Positions 53,517 through 63,232 of a stretch of 64,000 nucleotides of DNA are shown here, in pieces. Both the position numbers and the translations under genes were made by a program. Under the pieces are notes generated by a model. The model searched no databases. It saw only the letters and a program-made list of their open reading frames with translations, and was not told the origin of the DNA. Source of the stretch: Bacillota bacterium (GTDB lineage: Bacteria > Bacillota > Clostridia > Oscillospirales > CAG-382). Numbering within the stretch: position 1 is the stretch's first letter; each line of letters opens with the position of its first letter. Location of the stretch: the NCBI GenBank assembly GCA_029550965.1, contig JAKPGJ010000027.1:1-64000 (forward strand), given 5' to 3'.

Positions 53517-54626
53517 CTACTTCCTTTTCGCGGCTTTCAGCACAATATCAGCAATAACCGCGGCGGCTTCGGGTTTTGCGAACTTTTTGACCGCATCCTG
53601 CATTTTCCGGATTTCCTCAGGATGGTCAAGCAGTCTTTGCACGGTTTCGGCAAGAAGCCTGCCGTTGACCTCGCTCTCCCGAAAAACGATCGCCGCGCCC
53701 GCGTCCGCAAGCACTTTCGCGTTTTTGTACTGATGGTCCTCTGCAACGTTCGGAGATGGTATAAATATGGCAGCTTTGCCGCGGAACGCAAGCTCGGCAA
53801 GCGTTATCGCGCCCGCGCGGGAGATCACGATATCCGCCGCGGTCTGCCTTTTTGGCATATCGTAAATGTATTCGAGGATTTCAAGATTGCTTTTTTTGTC
53901 AAACCCTTTTTCATGCGCGATCGCTTTGTACTTTTCCCATCCGACTCTGCCGACCGCGTGGGTGTGCCGAATGTTCCTTGGAATACTCAGTCTTTCCATC
54001 AAGTCAAAGCAGTATTCGTTTACCTTGTCGGCGCCCATGCTGCCGCCTGCGGAAAGGATATATGGTTCGCCGTCCGCGATGCCGAATTCTCTGCGGACGT
54101 CGTTGTAGTCGTAGAAGGTTACGTTAATAGGATTTCCGGTTAATACGAGCTTATCCCTGACGCGTTCGTCAAAATATTTTTTGCTCTCTTCAAAGCTGAG
54201 GCAAATTTTCGCGGCATATTTTGACAGCATCTTTGTGGTTACGCCGGGATACGCGTTCTGCTCGTGAATCACGCAGGGGATGCCCATTTTGGCGGCCGCC
54301 TTAACGGTAGGCCAGCTGACGTATCCGCCCGTCCCGACGACGACGTCGGGCTGAAATTCTTTGATGATTTTTTTCGCGGCCCAGACGGAGGTAACCGCTT
54401 TGACGGCCGCGTCGATATTCGATAACGATATTTTCCGCTTAAATCCTCTGACCTTCACAAAATGTATCGGATACCCCGCTTTGGGAACAAGGCTGCTTTC
54501 TATTCCGTGGCGCGTACCGACAAAAGCGATTTGTGTGTCCGGATGTTTTTGCAGAATGGTGTTCGCGATCGAAATCGCCGGATTGACATGCCCTCCGGTT
54601 CCTCCGCCGCAGAATAAAATGCGCAT
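53517..54626 (-). CDS. murG: UDP-GlcNAc:lipid I N-acetylglucosaminyltransferase
   Basis: The GT-B enzyme that makes lipid II, 369 residues. N-terminal GGGTGGHVNPAISIA, GGYVSWPTVKAA and HEQNAYPG; C-terminal ILSAGGSMGADKVNE, SRAGAITLAELAFRGKAAIFIPSP and EDHQYKNA. It acts at the inner membrane face. AAGGTGA precedes the ATG. Located between ftsW and ftsQ. Confidence 0.97.
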   Translation of the reverse strand: MRILFCGGGTGGHVNPAISIANTILQKHPDTQIAFVGTRHGIESSLVPKAGYPIHFVKVRGFKRKISLSNIDAAVKAVTSVWAAKKIIKEFQPDVVVGTGGYVSWPTVKAAAKMGIPCVIHEQNAYPGVTTKMLSKYAAKICLSFEESKKYFDERVRDKLVLTGNPINVTFYDYNDVRREFGIADGEPYILSAGGSMGADKVNEYCFDLMERLSIPRNIRHTHAVGRVGWEKYKAIAHEKGFDKKSNLEILEYIYDMPKRQTAADIVISRAGAITLAELAFRGKAAIFIPSPNVAEDHQYKNAKVLADAGAAIVFRESEVNGRLLAETVQRLLDHPEEIRKMQDAVKKFAKPEAAAVIADIVLKAAKRK

Positions 54627-54672
54627 GAAAAATCACCTTGTGTCTAAAAAAATTGTGGTCAGAGAACGACCA

Positions 54673-55908
54673 TCAGCCTTTCTCCAAATACGAGTATCTG
54701 GAGATGGATAATATAATGCCCATCTCGGCGAGCAGAATCGTCAGCGAAGTGCCGCCGTAGCTGATAAAGGGCAGGCTGATTCCGGTGCTCGGAATGGTGT
54801 TCGTCACAACCGCGATGTTCAGGATTACCTGCAGAACCACCTGCGCGACGATGCCCATTACCAAAAGCGAGGTGAAGCGGTTGGGCGCGTTTTTTGCGAT
54901 TTTGTAGCCTCTCCAGGCGAACGCCGCGAACAGAAGAATAATCACCAAAGCGCCGAGGAATCCCAGCTCCTCGCAGATAATCGCGAATATGTAGTCGTTC
55001 TGCGGTTCGGGCAGGTAGCCGTGCTTCTCGTAGCTTTTGCCCAGTCCCAAGCCCCAGAAACCTCCCGAGCTGATGGCGTACAACGATTGCGCCGGCTGCC
55101 AGCCGGCATCCTGCGTTACCGGGTCCTTCATGTATTTAAAAGGGTCTTCCCATACTTTGATGCGCTGCGCCGCGTGCGGCATGTATTTTTCCAGCAGTGC
55201 CACACCGTTTTCGCTTGTAAAGAAAATCACCAAAGCGACGACCGCCGCGATTGCGCTGACAATCCAGAAACTCCTTGTGCCGCTCAAATACATCATAACC
55301 AGCAAAAGCATGCAGACAATAATGGTCGCCGACAGGTGTTTTTGTATAATAATCGAAGCAGCGGCGGGCAATCCGAACGCGATAAACGGCCACACGCCTT
55401 TTCTAAACGTATGTATCTGCGCCTGATTGTTGCTGATATAGGCGGCGAATAACAGTACGATCGCGAACTTCATGATCTCCGACGGCTGAAAGTTTACGAA
55501 TCCAAGGTCAATCTGTCGAGTCGCGCCGCCGGCCTTAAAGCCGACAAACGGCGTGGCAAAGTTCAGCGCCAGCGCGACAAAATAGACGATCAGCGCCCAT
55601 TTTTTCAGCCAGCGGTAATCCACAAACTTCGCCACGACGCCCATGACGACCAGACCGAAAGCGACCCAGCCGATCTGCCTGCGCGCGAAATAATAGGAAT
55701 CTTTAAAATAAGTGGCCGCATACGCATACGACGCGCTGAAAATCATGACCGAACCGATGCACAGCAGCGCTATGATAATAACCAAAAAAGGTCTGTCCAC
55801 CTCTCCGATCAGGCGCACGACAGTACCCTGCTGCTTTGCGACAGTAAGGGATTTGTTGGTTATTTCTTTCTGCTGAGGTGTCTTTTCGCGGCTCTTAACA
55901 AGGCTCAA
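54673..55908 (-). CDS. ftsW: SEDS glycosyltransferase FtsW/SpoVE
   Basis: A ten-helix membrane protein of 411 residues that polymerises lipid II together with a class B PBP. Motifs: FSASYAYAATYFKDSYYFARRQ, GGATRQIDLGFVNFQPSEI, ISSGGFWGLGLGKSYEKHGYLPE, and STGISLPFISYGGTS. It starts with TTG 55908, with GGAGGG nine bases before. In spore formers this position holds FtsW or SpoVE, which cannot be told apart here. No murD stands between mraY and this gene. Confidence 0.94.
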   Translation of the reverse strand: MSLVKSREKTPQQKEITNKSLTVAKQQGTVVRLIGEVDRPFLVIIIALLCIGSVMIFSASYAYAATYFKDSYYFARRQIGWVAFGLVVMGVVAKFVDYRWLKKWALIVYFVALALNFATPFVGFKAGGATRQIDLGFVNFQPSEIMKFAIVLLFAAYISNNQAQIHTFRKGVWPFIAFGLPAAASIIIQKHLSATIIVCMLLLVMMYLSGTRSFWIVSAIAAVVALVIFFTSENGVALLEKYMPHAAQRIKVWEDPFKYMKDPVTQDAGWQPAQSLYAISSGGFWGLGLGKSYEKHGYLPEPQNDYIFAIICEELGFLGALVIILLFAAFAWRGYKIAKNAPNRFTSLLVMGIVAQVVLQVILNIAVVTNTIPSTGISLPFISYGGTSLTILLAEMGIILSISRYSYLEKG

Positions 55909-55946
55909 TGGGTTTACCCTCCGACAATGCGTTCAAAACAGGAAAT

Positions 55947-56933
55947 CTATAAACGAAAATGATTATTATAAATAAAATACGAAACCGCGCACGTCAGTAC
56001 GCTGATAAAACTGAATACGGTTACGATTTTCAGCTCGCTCCAGCCGGACATCTCGAAATGATGGTGGATGGGCGCCATTTTGAATATTCTTTTCTTGGTG
56101 AGCTTATAAAAGGTGACCTGAAGCATCACCGAAATTCCTTCGGCGAGCCAGACGAAGCAGACGATAAAGACAAGGATCTCCGCTCGGAAATAGAAAAGAA
56201 GTCCGGTCATCAAACCGCCGAGGAACAAAGAGCCGGTGTCGCCCATGAAAATCTTGGCAGGATGATAGTTAAATATCAGGAATCCGACCAGCGCGCCGAG
56301 AATGGCGGCTGTCAGCACCGCCGCGTCGTTGTCTCCGGATTTCAGCGCGAGCAGCAGGAAGAACGCGCCCAGCACGACCGAAACGCTGCCCTGCAGGCCG
56401 TCTATGCCGTCCGTAAGGTTTGCGCAGTTGGTGATATACACAATCACGACGATCGCGATAAAGTAGTAGAAGGTTCCCAGCTCGACCGTGTTTCCGCCCG
56501 GAAGCAGAAGCGCGCTGCCGCCGCCGCAGTACGCGCTGCGAAACCATAGATAAGCCGCGGCTACGAGGAACTGCAGCATCAGCTTCTGCGTAACAGTCAG
56601 GCCCTTGTTGCGCTTTTTGAACAGTTTTACGTAATCGTCCACAAATCCGATCATGCCGTTTGCGAACGCGAGTCCGGCGACCGCCAAAAGCCCGTACTCC
56701 TCTTTCTCGAGCGCCGTCGGTATCAGAAAAATAATCAGCGAAACCAGCATGGCGAGGCCGAAGAAAAGCCCGCCGAGCACCGGGGTGCCTTCTTTGCTTT
56801 TATGCCATGCCGGCCCGATTTCGAGGATTTTCTGCCCGAGCTTTACTTTTCGGAGAACCGGTATAAATATTTTATACAGAATTATGCTTACCGGCAGTGA
56901 AACGCAAAACGCAGCGATGATTCTGTAATCCAT
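55947..56933 (-). CDS. mraY: Phospho-N-acetylmuramoyl-pentapeptide transferase
   Basis: The ten-helix enzyme that makes lipid I from UDP-MurNAc-pentapeptide and undecaprenyl phosphate, 328 residues. Seen: KEGTPVLGGLFF, GFVDDYVKLFKKRNKGL with the Asp pair, NCANLTDGIDGLQG, FMGDTGSLFLGG and PIHHHFEMSGW. The ribosome site is weak. It lies between murF and ftsW. Confidence 0.97.
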   Translation of the reverse strand: MDYRIIAAFCVSLPVSIILYKIFIPVLRKVKLGQKILEIGPAWHKSKEGTPVLGGLFFGLAMLVSLIIFLIPTALEKEEYGLLAVAGLAFANGMIGFVDDYVKLFKKRNKGLTVTQKLMLQFLVAAAYLWFRSAYCGGGSALLLPGGNTVELGTFYYFIAIVVIVYITNCANLTDGIDGLQGSVSVVLGAFFLLLALKSGDNDAAVLTAAILGALVGFLIFNYHPAKIFMGDTGSLFLGGLMTGLLFYFRAEILVFIVCFVWLAEGISVMLQVTFYKLTKKRIFKMAPIHHHFEMSGWSELKIVTVFSFISVLTCAVSYFIYNNHFRL

Positions 56934-57008
56934 TTTTATTGCGGTCTATATTCCGCTCATGATATGAAACGGAATATAAACTTCCTCCCTGTCGAAATCA
57001 ACGGTAAT

Positions 57009-58373
57009 TTATAGCAGTTCGATTATTCTCTGGAGCTGCATGCGGTTGCTCGCTTTAAAAAGAACCGTGTCGCCCGGCAAAAGAATCAGCCTTAGAAGGT
57101 TTGCCGCCTTTTCAAACTCGCCTTCTTCAAAAGCGTAGATTTCGGCTTTTCCGCGGACCGGTCTGGCGATAATTTTCGCAAGCGTGCCGAAGGTGATTAA
57201 AATGTCCGCACCGCTTTTGACAACGTCCTCGCCGACCTTCTCGTGCAGTTCTTCGGCGAACGTGCCCAGCTCAAGCATATCGCCCAGAACGGCGATCTTT
57301 CTGCCCTTGTATTCCTTTAGAACCGACAGCGCCGCCGCCATGGATTCGGGCGAGGCGTTGTAGCAGTCGGCGATGACCGTGTATCCGTCTTTTTCGTAGA
57401 TTTTCTGGCGAAGCCCGCTGGTTTCAAAACTCAGAAGCGCCTGCGCGGCTTTTTCCAAATCCACGCCGCACAGCGCCGCGCAGGTTAGCGCGAACAGCGC
57501 GTTGAATACATTATGTAAACCCAGCGCGGGCAGCTCTACATCAACCGTTTCGCCCATGATCTCCGCCATAAAGTAGAGCCTGCCGTTCTTTTCTTTGATA
57601 TCGTAAGCAAAGCATTCGTTGCCGCGGTTATTTGCTTCCTTCACAGAACAATATATTTTCTTTTGCGCGTATTTATTCGGCATTCTTAAAAGCGGTTCGT
57701 CGCCGTTTAGAACCAGAACGCCGTCCGGCGCGAGACAGTCCGCGATGGTTAGCTTTTCGGCGCAGATGTTCTCCCGGCTGCCGAGGTTCTCGATATGAGA
57801 ATAGCCGATATTGGTGATTACCGCGATATCGGGAACGGCAACCCTGCTCAGCCGCGCCATTTCGCCGAACTCGCTCATGCCAAGCTCAAAGACCGCCGCC
57901 TCGGTATCCGGCGCCGTTTCCAAAATGGTAATCGGCAGCCCGATCTGGCTGTTGCGGTTGCCGACGGTTTTCGCGGTTTTCAGGCCTGCGCCCACCGCGA
58001 GCGCGATCATGTCCTTGGTGGAGGTTTTGCCCACGCTGCCGGTCACGGCAATTACCCTGGTCGCGCGCAGTTTTTCTTTTCTATACCACATAGCAAGCGA
58101 CTGCAGCGCAGCCACCGTATCGTCCACGAGGACGACATTGTCCGTAAAATACCGGTCGTCCTCAATCAGCGCGAAACAGCCTTTGCCGATAACTTCGCCG
58201 ACAAATTGGTGCGCGTCCACCCGCTCGCCTTTCAGGGCGGCAAACATACCGCCCTGATGCTTGTCAGCCTCTCTGCTGTCCGTAAAGATACTGGTTATTT
58301 TTTTGTTTTTGTCTGTGTTTTCGGTAATCTTACCGTTGACTGCAGCAGCAATCTCGCCAATAGACAGCTCCAA
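57009..58373 (-). CDS. murF: UDP-MurNAc-tripeptide--D-alanyl-D-alanine ligase
   Basis: Adds D-Ala-D-Ala to the cell-wall precursor. A Mur ligase of about 454 residues with an N-terminal uridine-binding domain, ATP loop VTGSVGKTSTKDM, GMSEFGEMARLSRVA, NIGYSHIENLGS, and C-terminal DCYNASPESMAAAL with VLGDMLELG. The start is taken as TTG 58373, eight bases after GGAG; ATG 58406 lies within the end of the PBP gene and has no site. The overlap suggests coupling with the PBP gene. Confidence 0.95.
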   Translation of the reverse strand: MELSIGEIAAAVNGKITENTDKNKKITSIFTDSREADKHQGGMFAALKGERVDAHQFVGEVIGKGCFALIEDDRYFTDNVVLVDDTVAALQSLAMWYRKEKLRATRVIAVTGSVGKTSTKDMIALAVGAGLKTAKTVGNRNSQIGLPITILETAPDTEAAVFELGMSEFGEMARLSRVAVPDIAVITNIGYSHIENLGSRENICAEKLTIADCLAPDGVLVLNGDEPLLRMPNKYAQKKIYCSVKEANNRGNECFAYDIKEKNGRLYFMAEIMGETVDVELPALGLHNVFNALFALTCAALCGVDLEKAAQALLSFETSGLRQKIYEKDGYTVIADCYNASPESMAAALSVLKEYKGRKIAVLGDMLELGTFAEELHEKVGEDVVKSGADILITFGTLAKIIARPVRGKAEIYAFEEGEFEKAANLLRLILLPGDTVLFKASNRMQLQRIIELL

Positions 58374-58386
58374 AACCGCTTCTCCT

Positions 58387-60645
58387 TTATCCGTTAATGG
58401 TTTCATCGTACCTGAACTCTACGGTGACAACCGTGCCGGGCGGCACCATTTCTCCTGCCGCCGGGCTCTGCGATACGGCATAGCAGTTCGTGAAGTTTCC
58501 TTCATGGATGCCCTTCATCGCGATATTGAGGTTGGCGTTGAGTATCTTGCTGTTTACGTTGCTCGGCGTGTTCTTTCCGTTGCCGATTACGTCGGGAACC
58601 TTAACGGTGTTTTCAACCGCTTCTCCCTCGGTATAGAGCACCACAAGGCCGTTTTCCGCAACGCTGGTGCCTTCTCTCGGCATCTGGTCGATCACAGCGC
58701 CGCCGCCGCCCTTGACTACGCATTTCAGTCCGGCAGTTTCGATCAGCGTCTTTGCGCTCTCCACGTCGCTGCCGATGAAATTCCGAATCAGCACGGTCTT
58801 GGTGTTTCCGCTGGTCGGCTCGATGCCCAGATACGGAAGTACTTCCGCGAGCGTCTTTGAAACGTACGGCGCGGCGACAATGCTTCCGTAGTAGCGGTCT
58901 GCCGGCGGCGTATCGACCAATATGATGATTGCAATCTGCGGGTCCTCCGCGGGCGCGAAGGCTACGGTGGAGCCGACGTAGTCGTCTTCGATTTCAATCG
59001 TGTTTCGCTTCTCGGACGTTCCGGTTTTGATAACTACATTATAACCGTTTACGCACGCGTTTGGTGACGAATTAATCAGCGCGTTGCAGATAATTTCCGC
59101 CGTTTTTTTGGAAATAACCTGTCTTTCTACCGGAAACTCAAAGGTCTTGACAATGTTTCCGTTGTTGTCCATCAGCGCTTTGCCGACGTGCGGCGTTACG
59201 AGATCGCCGCCGTTCGCGATGGTCGCGACCGCGCGCAAATGCTGCAGCGCCGTGACCGCGAAGGTCTGACCGAACGAGTAGCAGGCAAGCTCGACGTCCT
59301 TAAACTGGTTGTTGTAGGTTTTCCAGTAAAGCGTCTCCGCTTCGCCCAGCAAATCCGTCTGGCTCTTCGACAGATATCCGAACGCTTCGAAATACTTCAT
59401 AAAGGTCTCCTGCCCTACCCGAAGGCCGATGTCCATAAACGCAGGGTTGCAGGAGTGCTGCAGCGCTTCGGCAAAGGACTGCGAGCCGTGTCCGTCTCTC
59501 TTGTGGCAGTTAATTCGCTGGCCGCCGACAACCCGGAAACCCGGGCAGTGGAACCTGTCGTTCTCGCTGATCGCGCCGCTCTCGAGCGCCATCGCGCTGG
59601 TTACGATTTTAAAGGTAGAACCCGGCTCGTAGGTTTTGGTTACGAGCGAGTTGTCCCACATCTGATAAAGAAGCTCACTCTTCTTTGCCGAGATTTCTTC
59701 TTCGGTGACTGCCTCGCCGTTTTCCAGCTTTTCCTGTATGTAATCGTCCAGTTTTTTCTGATAGTAATCCGTCAGCTCGCTGTAATTGTTCAAATCATAA
59801 TCCGGATAAATCGCCAGCGCGAGTATCTCGCCGGTTTTGACGTCCATAATCATTCCGGAAACGGCGCCCTGCGGATTGTCGTCGATATACGCCTGCTTTA
59901 AGTACTTTTCGAGAATCGACTGGATATTGTAGTCGATCGTGGTGATTAAATTGTATCCGTCCTGCGGCTCGACGTAGCTTTCGTATTTGAACGGAAGCGC
60001 TTTTCCGGTTCCGTCTCTTCCTTTGATCGCCCGGCCGTCAACGCCCCGCAGATACTCGTCGTACGCTTTTTCGATGCCGGTAAGCCCGTTGTTGTCGGTA
60101 CCGGTAAAACCGATCAGCTGGCTCGCAAGACTGCCGTAGTGGTAATACCGCTTTGTCGTTTCCTCAAGATTGATGATGCCGGTCTCGGTCAGATTGTTTT
60201 CTTTGATAAACGCTCTTATCTGTTCTTCCTCGACGTCGCTGATCTTCTTTTTGATAACCTGATACATCGAGTTTTTGTTTTCGGTGCATTTTTTGATGAT
60301 GGTCTCTTTGTCAACGTTCAGGATTCGCGAAAGGCCGTCCGCGACCACCTCAAGCTGTTTGCTGTCTTTTATCTCGTTCGGCGCGACAAACACGTTGTAA
60401 ACCGTCGCGCTAACGGCGAGCGGCTTCTGATTTCTGTCCAGAATGCTGCCTCTTTTCGCGCTGATGGTTACGTCAACCGTGTATTGCTCAAGCGCTTTGT
60501 TTTTATAGTTTTCGGCGTCAACCAGCTGAAGGCTGATTAGCCTGCCTATCAGAAAACAGAGCAGAGCGGTAATAAAGATTACCGTTATTTTTGCCCGCAT
60601 GATGATGGTTCTGCCGGTCTTTTTGACCTTTTCCGTCGACTTCAC
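58387..60645 (-). CDS. Class B penicillin-binding protein with PASTA domains (FtsI/SpoVD type)
   Basis: A transpeptidase of about 752 residues for septal or spore-cortex wall. After a cytoplasmic tail and one helix it has the dimerisation domain (AKRGSILDRNQKPLAVS), then the active-site Ser in EPGSTFKIVTS, SCN in HSCNPAF, and KTGTSEK. Two PASTA domains follow (about residues 615-680 and 685-750). The start is taken as GTG 60645 with AAAGGG upstream, rather than TTG 60669. Sequence does not decide between vegetative FtsI and sporulation SpoVD; being the only such gene in the cluster favours the first. Confidence 0.92.
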   Translation of the reverse strand: MKSTEKVKKTGRTIIMRAKITVIFITALLCFLIGRLISLQLVDAENYKNKALEQYTVDVTISAKRGSILDRNQKPLAVSATVYNVFVAPNEIKDSKQLEVVADGLSRILNVDKETIIKKCTENKNSMYQVIKKKISDVEEEQIRAFIKENNLTETGIINLEETTKRYYHYGSLASQLIGFTGTDNNGLTGIEKAYDEYLRGVDGRAIKGRDGTGKALPFKYESYVEPQDGYNLITTIDYNIQSILEKYLKQAYIDDNPQGAVSGMIMDVKTGEILALAIYPDYDLNNYSELTDYYQKKLDDYIQEKLENGEAVTEEEISAKKSELLYQMWDNSLVTKTYEPGSTFKIVTSAMALESGAISENDRFHCPGFRVVGGQRINCHKRDGHGSQSFAEALQHSCNPAFMDIGLRVGQETFMKYFEAFGYLSKSQTDLLGEAETLYWKTYNNQFKDVELACYSFGQTFAVTALQHLRAVATIANGGDLVTPHVGKALMDNNGNIVKTFEFPVERQVISKKTAEIICNALINSSPNACVNGYNVVIKTGTSEKRNTIEIEDDYVGSTVAFAPAEDPQIAIIILVDTPPADRYYGSIVAAPYVSKTLAEVLPYLGIEPTSGNTKTVLIRNFIGSDVESAKTLIETAGLKCVVKGGGGAVIDQMPREGTSVAENGLVVLYTEGEAVENTVKVPDVIGNGKNTPSNVNSKILNANLNIAMKGIHEGNFTNCYAVSQSPAAGEMVPPGTVVTVEFRYDETING

Positions 60646-60850
60646 CCCAGACAACCCTTTCCGATGCAAAATGCCGTTCTCTCTTATAGAAACAGCCTCT
60701 GAGTATTCATGGCGTTGCAGCGAGCCGATAAAAACCCAAAGGCGTCAGGTCGTTTACCTCATCCAATTTCAATAAACGCTTTTTTACTAAATATATTTAT
60801 TCGTTCGGAAAAAAATTCCATCGAACTCGTTCAAAGCATACAACCGCAGG

Positions 60851-61516
60851 CTATTTTAGGAAGTTGTTGATCACTTCGCCGATGCCCGCGAGCAGGAAAC
60901 CCAATCCGCCTTCGCCGTCGCCGTCGTCATACCAAATAACCTCGGTTTTATCGGAAGGCTGGAGATTGATGGTTTCGTAAGGCAGGGTTTCTTTTTTCAC
61001 CATGCCTAATTTTTCCCTTGCATAATTCTCAATATATATCGGATCGTCTTTTTTGTCAAGCTTTACGCTCAAATCATGCTGCTGCTGTTTGAGCTCGGTA
61101 AGCATCTGTTCGCTTTTTGCGATCTCGCTGTTGTATTTGTCCAGCTCGGCATAATTCATCATCATGAATATAAACAGCGCGGTGATAATGACCGAGGTGA
61201 AGATAATCGAAATCGGAAAAGGAGCTTTTTCTTTTTTGCGGATCGTTATAACCTTCGGGCTTCTGACCGCGCGCATCGAAGCCGGATTGCGCGGACCCAT
61301 TCCGACGACATTGCCAGTATTCTTCATTGTTTTTTTCTGAACCGGTCTGCCGGCGGCGCCGGAAACCGATTGATGTATTCCTATGCTGGTATTGTTCGCA
61401 GGCAAACCGCCGGCAGGGCCGCCTGCCTTTACAGAATTCCCGGTTTTTCGCATCGGAGCAACATTATTCGATCTTGCAGCGGGATTTTTCTTGCTGTTAT
61501 TCCTGCGGTTCTCCAT
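60851..61516 (-). CDS. FtsL/DivIC-like septum formation protein
   Basis: A 221-residue bitopic protein. A long basic, Asn/Gly/Pro-rich cytoplasmic tail (about 95 residues), one helix (PISIIFTSVIITALFIFMMM), a coiled coil (DKYNSEIAKSEQMLTELKQQ), and the ENYAREKLGMVKKE motif of DivIC/FtsB. It belongs to the FtsQ-L-B complex. ATG 61516 has AAGAAAGGG upstream; the open frame continues into rsmH, but those starts lack sites. The 180 bases between it and the PBP gene hold no feature I can support. Confidence 0.85.
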   Translation of the reverse strand: MENRRNNSKKNPAARSNNVAPMRKTGNSVKAGGPAGGLPANNTSIGIHQSVSGAAGRPVQKKTMKNTGNVVGMGPRNPASMRAVRSPKVITIRKKEKAPFPISIIFTSVIITALFIFMMMNYAELDKYNSEIAKSEQMLTELKQQQHDLSVKLDKKDDPIYIENYAREKLGMVKKETLPYETINLQPSDKTEVIWYDDGDGEGGLGFLLAGIGEVINNFLK

Positions 61517-61551
61517 TTCTTTATACCCTTTCTTCGCGTATTTATCAATTC

Positions 61552-62484
61552 CTAAATTTTTAATTTTTCGGCGATTCTTAACTTCGCGCTGTGAGAACGG
61601 TTGTTCTCGGAAAGCTCTGTTTCGCTCGGCGTTACCGGCTTTTTGGTGATAATTCTTACGCTCGGTTTTTTGCCGCATACACAAATTGGAAAATCCTTCG
61701 GGCATGTGCAGGGGGAAGCCAAACGCGCAAACGTGTTCTTTACGATTCGGTCCTCAAGCGAATGGAAGGTGATAACCGCTATTCTTCCGCCCTCGTTTAA
61801 AAGGGATACGCCCTTCTCTATGGTTTGCTCCAAAATCTCAAGTTCTTTGTTGACCTCGATTCGAATCGCCTGAAAACTTCGCTTTGCCGGATGTCCGTCG
61901 TCGCGGTATTTCGCGGGGATCGCCGACGCGATGATGCCGGCGAGCTGCAGCGTCGTTTTGATCGGGCCGTTTTTTCTCTCCCGAACGATTCTCTCGGCGA
62001 TCCGCTTCGCGAACCTTTCCTCTCCGTACTCAAAAAGGATTTTGGTCAGTTCCTCTTCCGAGTAGGCGTTCACCACTTCGTACGCGGTCAGCTTGTCCGT
62101 TTCGTCCATGCGCATATCCAGCGGCGCGTCAAAGCGGTAGGAAAATCCTCTTTCCGCGTTGTCCAGCTGGTAGGACGATACGCCGAGGTCCATCAGAATA
62201 CCGTCCAGGCCGTGTACCTGCGCTTCCCGCGCAATCAAGTCGATGTCCGAGAAGTTGCGCTTGAACAGCAGGAGTCTGCTGTCCTGGATGCTCGTTCTGG
62301 CGTTCTCGATCGCGGCGCTGTCCCGGTCGATTGCGATGAGCCTGCCCTTTTCCGAGAGACGTTCCAGAATCCGTTTGGTATGCCCGCCGCCGCCCAGCGT
62401 GCAGTCGCAGTAAACGCCGTCGGGTTTGATATTCAGCCCTTCTACCGCTTCTTCCCGCATAACGGGATAATGTCTAAACTCCAT
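61552..62484 (-). CDS. rsmH: 16S rRNA (cytosine1402-N4)-methyltransferase
   Basis: A SAM-dependent methyltransferase of 310 residues acting on the ribosomal P site. [15 protein letters not shown], the SAM motif [47 protein letters not shown] and [14 protein letters not shown] are all present. It lies four bases after mraZ, the standard dcw order. Formerly called mraW. Confidence 0.97.
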   Translation of the reverse strand: MEFRHYPVMREEAVEGLNIKPDGVYCDCTLGGGGHTKRILERLSEKGRLIAIDRDSAAIENARTSIQDSRLLLFKRNFSDIDLIAREAQVHGLDGILMDLGVSSYQLDNAERGFSYRFDAPLDMRMDETDKLTAYEVVNAYSEEELTKILFEYGEERFAKRIAERIVRERKNGPIKTTLQLAGIIASAIPAKYRDDGHPAKRSFQAIRIEVNKELEILEQTIEKGVSLLNEGGRIAVITFHSLEDRIVKNTFARLASPCTCPKDFPICVCGKKPSVRIITKKPVTPSETELSENNRSHSAKLRIAEKLKI

Positions 62485-62488
62485 ATAA

Positions 62489-62914
62489 TCAGAAATCCAA
62501 TTCCTCTAATTCCTTAATAATGTCCTCATTGTTGATAAACTGCTGTTCCTTCTCCCACTCGGCTTCGCTCCAAATCTCGAGATGGGTGCGGTTTCCGACG
62601 ATGACGACATCTTTTTCCAGCGACGCAAAATCGCGGTACATCTGCGAAAGAATAATTCTTCCCTGCGCGTCGAGCGTGCACTCATACGCGCCCGAATAGA
62701 AATAACGTCTGATTCTTCTCTCTTTGGCGACGGGGAGTTTTTCCAATCTTTCGGTAAACTCGTTCCACGCCTGCATCGGGTAGATGCATACGCATTTGTC
62801 CAGCCCTTTTGAGAGCATGAACTTCTCCCCTAATTCTTCGCGCAGTTTGACGGGAATAAACAGTCTGCCCTTGGCGTCTATGGTATGTTTATATTCGCCG
62901 TAGAACATCGTCAT
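62489..62914 (-). CDS. mraZ: Transcriptional regulator MraZ
   Basis: A 141-residue protein with two AbrB/SpoVT-like half-domains. [21 protein letters not shown] and a second [20 protein letters not shown] repeat are seen. MraZ forms a ring and represses its own dcw operon by binding tandem TGGGN repeats; such repeats occur just upstream. The start may be ATG 62914 or ATG 62908. Confidence 0.95.
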   Translation of the reverse strand: MTMFYGEYKHTIDAKGRLFIPVKLREELGEKFMLSKGLDKCVCIYPMQAWNEFTERLEKLPVAKERRIRRYFYSGAYECTLDAQGRIILSQMYRDFASLEKDVVIVGNRTHLEIWSEAEWEKEQQFINNEDIIKELEELDF

Positions 62915-62996
62915 CCCGTCCTTTCATCGTATTTTCAGATTTGGCGGTTACTTAGATGTAGAATTTGGTAAAAAGATGGAAGATTATGGGATTTTC

Positions 62997-63021
62997 TTCC
63001 CCTTATTACCACTTTCTCCCA
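62997..63021 (-). promoter_or_regulatory. Probable MraZ-binding repeats
   Basis: On the minus strand TGGGA, TGGTA and GGGAA occur at a 10-base period (63021-63017, 63011-63007, 63001-62997), downstream of the predicted start. E. coli MraZ binds TGGGN repeats of the same period. Confidence 0.65.
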
Positions 63022-63031
63022 CCGCTTTTTT

Positions 63032-63060
63032 ATTATAATTGCTTCGTTATGTTTTTGCAA
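63032..63060 (-). promoter_or_regulatory. Promoter of the dcw cluster
   Basis: On the minus strand TTGCAA (63060-63055), 17 bases, TATAAT (63037-63032). Confidence 0.75.
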
Positions 63061-63100
63061 TAGCTTTTTTAATTTTTTTATAATTTTTTTTAGTCAATTG

Positions 63101-63132
63101 TGTGTTATTATGTCAATCTCGACATCAACACA
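63101..63132. repeat. Interrupted inverted repeat in the intergenic region
   Basis: TGTGTT, ATT, ATGTC, six bases, GACAT, C, AACACA. It is upstream of the dcw promoter and could be an operator or hairpin; no known motif is assigned. Confidence 0.4.
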
Positions 63133-63217
63133 CAACTTATTGTGTTTTTGCAGGATTTTCACGCTGAAAACACAGATTTGGATAGCGATTATGTAAACAA
63201 ACTTATGTTCGTTTTTC

Positions 63218-63232
63218 TGACAATGATTGTCA
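63218..63232. promoter_or_regulatory. Fur-family box-like palindrome
   Basis: A perfect 7-1-7 palindrome TGACAAT-G-ATTGTCA. It agrees with the Fur box TGATAATnATTATCA at 12 of 14 arm bases. No gene starts next to it; the surrounding bases 63065-63610 show no supported coding region. Confidence 0.45.
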
